Below, one piece after another: positions 7,718 through 9,019 of a stretch of 9,019 nt of DNA (the stretch's first letter is position 1; every line of letters begins with the position of its first letter). The notes beneath the pieces are model-generated. The model searched no databases and was not told the DNA's origin. It worked only from the letters and a program-made list of their open reading frames with translations. The translations under genes were made by a program, and so were the position numbers. The DNA comes from Oscillospiraceae bacterium. GTDB taxonomy: Bacteria; Bacillota; Clostridia; Saccharofermentanales; Saccharofermentanaceae. The stretch covers positions 1-9,019 of the forward strand of contig CADBNJ010000016.1 of NCBI GenBank assembly GCA_902795955.1, read 5' to 3'.

Positions 7718-7984
7718 AATAGCCAAAGGCGTTGAAGAGGAATAGTATTCGGTTTTAAGGCTTACAGAGAATTGTCGGTCGGTGCGAGACAAGAAGATAC
7801 GAAGCCGAAGAACTCACCCCGGAGCTGTCCGGTTGAACATATCAGTAGACCGGAACGTATGAGCCCCACGTTACAGGGACAGGATATCGGAGATCATCCC
7901 GTATCCGCAAAGTGCACCCGTCACGGGTGAAGTAGAGTGGTACCGCGAACGCCCCTTCGTCTCTATGAATAAGAGAGAAGGGGC
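7718..7984 (+). promoter_or_regulatory. T-box riboswitch, leucine specifier (CUC)
   Basis: This leader senses uncharged tRNA-Leu. Stem I begins with the kink-turn motif GTTGAAGAGGAATAGTA (7731-7747). The helix CGGTTTT/GAAGCCG (7750-7756 with 7801-7807) lies above the specifier loop, and the distal hairpin TTGTC/GACAA (7772-7776 with 7788-7792) carries GGTGCGA; AGAGA is at 7766-7770. The specifier in GAACTCACC is CTC (7813-7815), a leucine codon. Stem II is TCCGGT/ACCGGA (7828-7833 with 7849-7854). A IIA/B pseudoknot is suggested by AACGT/ACGTT and CCC/GGG. The T-box AGAGTGGTACCGCG (7934-7947) holds TGGT, able to pair with an ACCA tRNA end. Antiterminator helices are AGAG/CTCT (7934-7937 with 7961-7964) and GCG/CGT (7945-7947 with 7958-7960). 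Confidence 0.95.
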
Positions 7985-7993
7985 TTATATATT
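7951..7993 (+). terminator. Intrinsic terminator of the T-box leader
   Basis: GCCCCTTC (7951-7958) pairs perfectly with GAAGGGGC (7977-7984), and TCTCT (7960-7964) with AGAGA (7972-7976). G7959 is bulged and the loop has seven bases. The left arm shares bases 7958-7964 with the antiterminator, so the two folds exclude each other. The tail TTATATATT is a poor U-run, so termination may be leaky or need other factors. The leuA ribosome binding site (7994-7998) lies outside the hairpin, which argues for transcriptional control over translational sequestration. Confidence 0.85.
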
Positions 7994-8003
7994 GGAGGTA
8001 CAT

Positions 8004-9019
8004 ATGAATTACAAGAGGTATGTGAAGATTCCCGAAGTGAATCTGACAGAGCGCAGATGGCCGTCGAGGACGATCGATAAAGCTCCTGTCTGGTGCTCGG
8101 TGGATCTGAGGGACGGCAATCAGGCATTGGTAGTTCCCATGAATCTTGAGCAGAAGGTCAAGTTCTTTGAATTCCTGGTGAAGTGCGGTTTTAAGGAGAT
8201 AGAGATCGGGTTCCCGGCTGCCTCCGAGACTGATTTCAATTTCTGCCGTTATCTCATCGATAATGACCTTATTCCCGGCGATGTTGCAATACAGGTTCTT
8301 ACCCAATCGCGAAAGCACATCATCGATAAGACTATGGAAGCCGTTTACGGTGCGCCCAATGTTATTATCCACCTGTATAATTCAACGTCTGCTCTCCAGA
8401 GAGACGTGGTGTTCGGATTTGGCCGCAAGGAGTGCATTGAGCTTGCAGAAGAAGGCGCCAGGATGATCAGGGAATACATAGACGAGGATATCAGCGATAC
8501 CAATTGGATACTTGAGTATTCGCCCGAGAGTTATTCTTCCACGGAACCTGATTTCGCAGTGGAGATATGTGATGCCGTGCTCGATATCTGGAAGCCTACA
8601 GAGGATAATAAGGTCATAATCAATCTGCCGGAGACGGTGGAATATACATTGCCCAACGTGTATGCCGACATGATCGAGTATTTCTGTACACATACAAAGT
8701 GGAGAGATCAGATAATCGTATCACTTCACACTCATAATGACCGTGGCACGGGTGTAGCAGCCTCAGAGATGGGACTTCTCGCAGGCGCAGACAGGGTAGA
8801 GGGTACGTTGTTTGGCAACGGTGAGAGGACTGGTAATGTGGATATCATTACGATGGCGGTCAACATGATGATGCAGGGGGTAGATCCCGTGCTGGATTTC
8901 TCCAATATCAATGAGTGCGTTGATATATACGAGGAGTGCACCGGCATGCGCGTTGAGCCGAGGCATCCGTGGTCCGGCAAGCTCGTATTTACCGCATTCT
9001 CCGGATCACATCAGGATGC
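8004..9019 (+). CDS. leuA: 2-isopropylmalate synthase, actinobacterial-type, 3' end outside the window
   Basis: Condenses acetyl-CoA with 2-ketoisovalerate to 2-isopropylmalate, the first committed step of leucine synthesis. The open frame runs from the ATG at 8004, five bases after GGAGG (7994-7998), through 338 full codons to the window edge without a stop. The N-terminal stretch around RRWPSRTIDKAPVWCSVDL and the LRDGNQAL motif (35-42; Arg36 and Asp37 catalytic/metal) resemble the long M. tuberculosis-type enzyme. The metal ligands sit in HTHNDRGTG (242-250), with GNGERTGN at 271-278. The catalytic TIM barrel is largely here; the remaining linker and the C-terminal leucine-binding regulatory domain would follow outside. 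The leucine T-box immediately upstream independently supports the leucine pathway and argues against homocitrate or citramalate synthase. Confidence 0.95.
   Translation, partial: MNYKRYVKIPEVNLTERRWPSRTIDKAPVWCSVDLRDGNQALVVPMNLEQKVKFFEFLVKCGFKEIEIGFPAASETDFNFCRYLIDNDLIPGDVAIQVLTQSRKHIIDKTMEAVYGAPNVIIHLYNSTSALQRDVVFGFGRKECIELAEEGARMIREYIDEDISDTNWILEYSPESYSSTEPDFAVEICDAVLDIWKPTEDNKVIINLPETVEYTLPNVYADMIEYFCTHTKWRDQIIVSLHTHNDRGTGVAASEMGLLAGADRVEGTLFGNGERTGNVDIITMAVNMMMQGVDPVLDFSNINECVDIYEECTGMRVEPRHPWSGKLVFTAFSGSHQD

Noticed and set aside
7842..8372. Minus-strand open frame of 176 codons across the T-box and the start of leuA
   Set aside because: It lies opposite a structured leader and a clearly conserved LeuA reading frame, and its protein resembles no family. 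It is a shadow frame.
8004..9019. Homocitrate or citramalate synthase instead of isopropylmalate synthase
   Set aside because: The N-terminal motifs resemble long-type LeuA, and the leader specifier is a leucine codon.
1..9019. CRISPR array, insertion sequence, phage or defence gene cluster
   Set aside because: No regularly spaced repeats, inverted terminal repeats, transposase or defence-type domains were seen. All but one of the coding regions fit well-known housekeeping families.

Overview
The window looks like an ordinary chromosomal segment of a low-to-mid G+C Firmicute, most likely a member of the Clostridia. The reasons are a T-box leader of the Firmicute type, strong GGAGG ribosome binding sites, a FtsK/SpoIIIE-type translocase, and a gene order mixing proC, rnhA, a Nudix hydrolase, ftsK and murJ. 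No mobile element, CRISPR array or integration scar is visible. The genus cannot be read from the sequence alone.

Layout. Positions 1-59 hold most of a tRNA-Trp(CCA) on the minus strand, with a near-consensus promoter (TTGACA, 17 bp, TAAACT) in the divergent spacer. From 176 to 7680 seven plus-strand genes run almost without gaps: proC (pyrroline-5-carboxylate reductase), rnhA (RNase HI), a NudF-type Nudix hydrolase, ftsK/spoIIIE (DNA translocase), a stand-alone CinA C-terminal domain protein (NMN deamidase, pncC), a MurJ-family lipid II flippase, and a membrane protein of unknown function. Four junctions overlap (1, 4, 4 and 8 bases), so this is probably one operon with translational coupling.

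Positions 7683-8003 are non-coding but full of signal: a promoter (TTGACC, 17 bp, TATATT), then a complete T-box riboswitch with a CUC (leucine) specifier, a UGGU acceptor-binding bulge, an antiterminator and a competing terminator. It controls the last gene, a 2-isopropylmalate synthase (leuA) resembling the longer actinobacterial-type enzyme, which runs off the window after about 338 codons. Uncharged tRNA-Leu should therefore switch on leucine synthesis.

Working together: the operon mixes housekeeping roles (proline synthesis, RNA:DNA hybrid removal, nucleotide and NAD-breakdown-product handling, chromosome translocation at division, peptidoglycan precursor export). The pairing of an ADP-ribose pyrophosphatase-like Nudix protein with an NMN deamidase is suggestive, because these two activities are fused in full-length CinA proteins. 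I see no evidence of a dramatic new system. The best leads are the uncharacterised membrane protein after murJ, the loss of several key arginines in the MurJ homologue, and details of the T-box leader.
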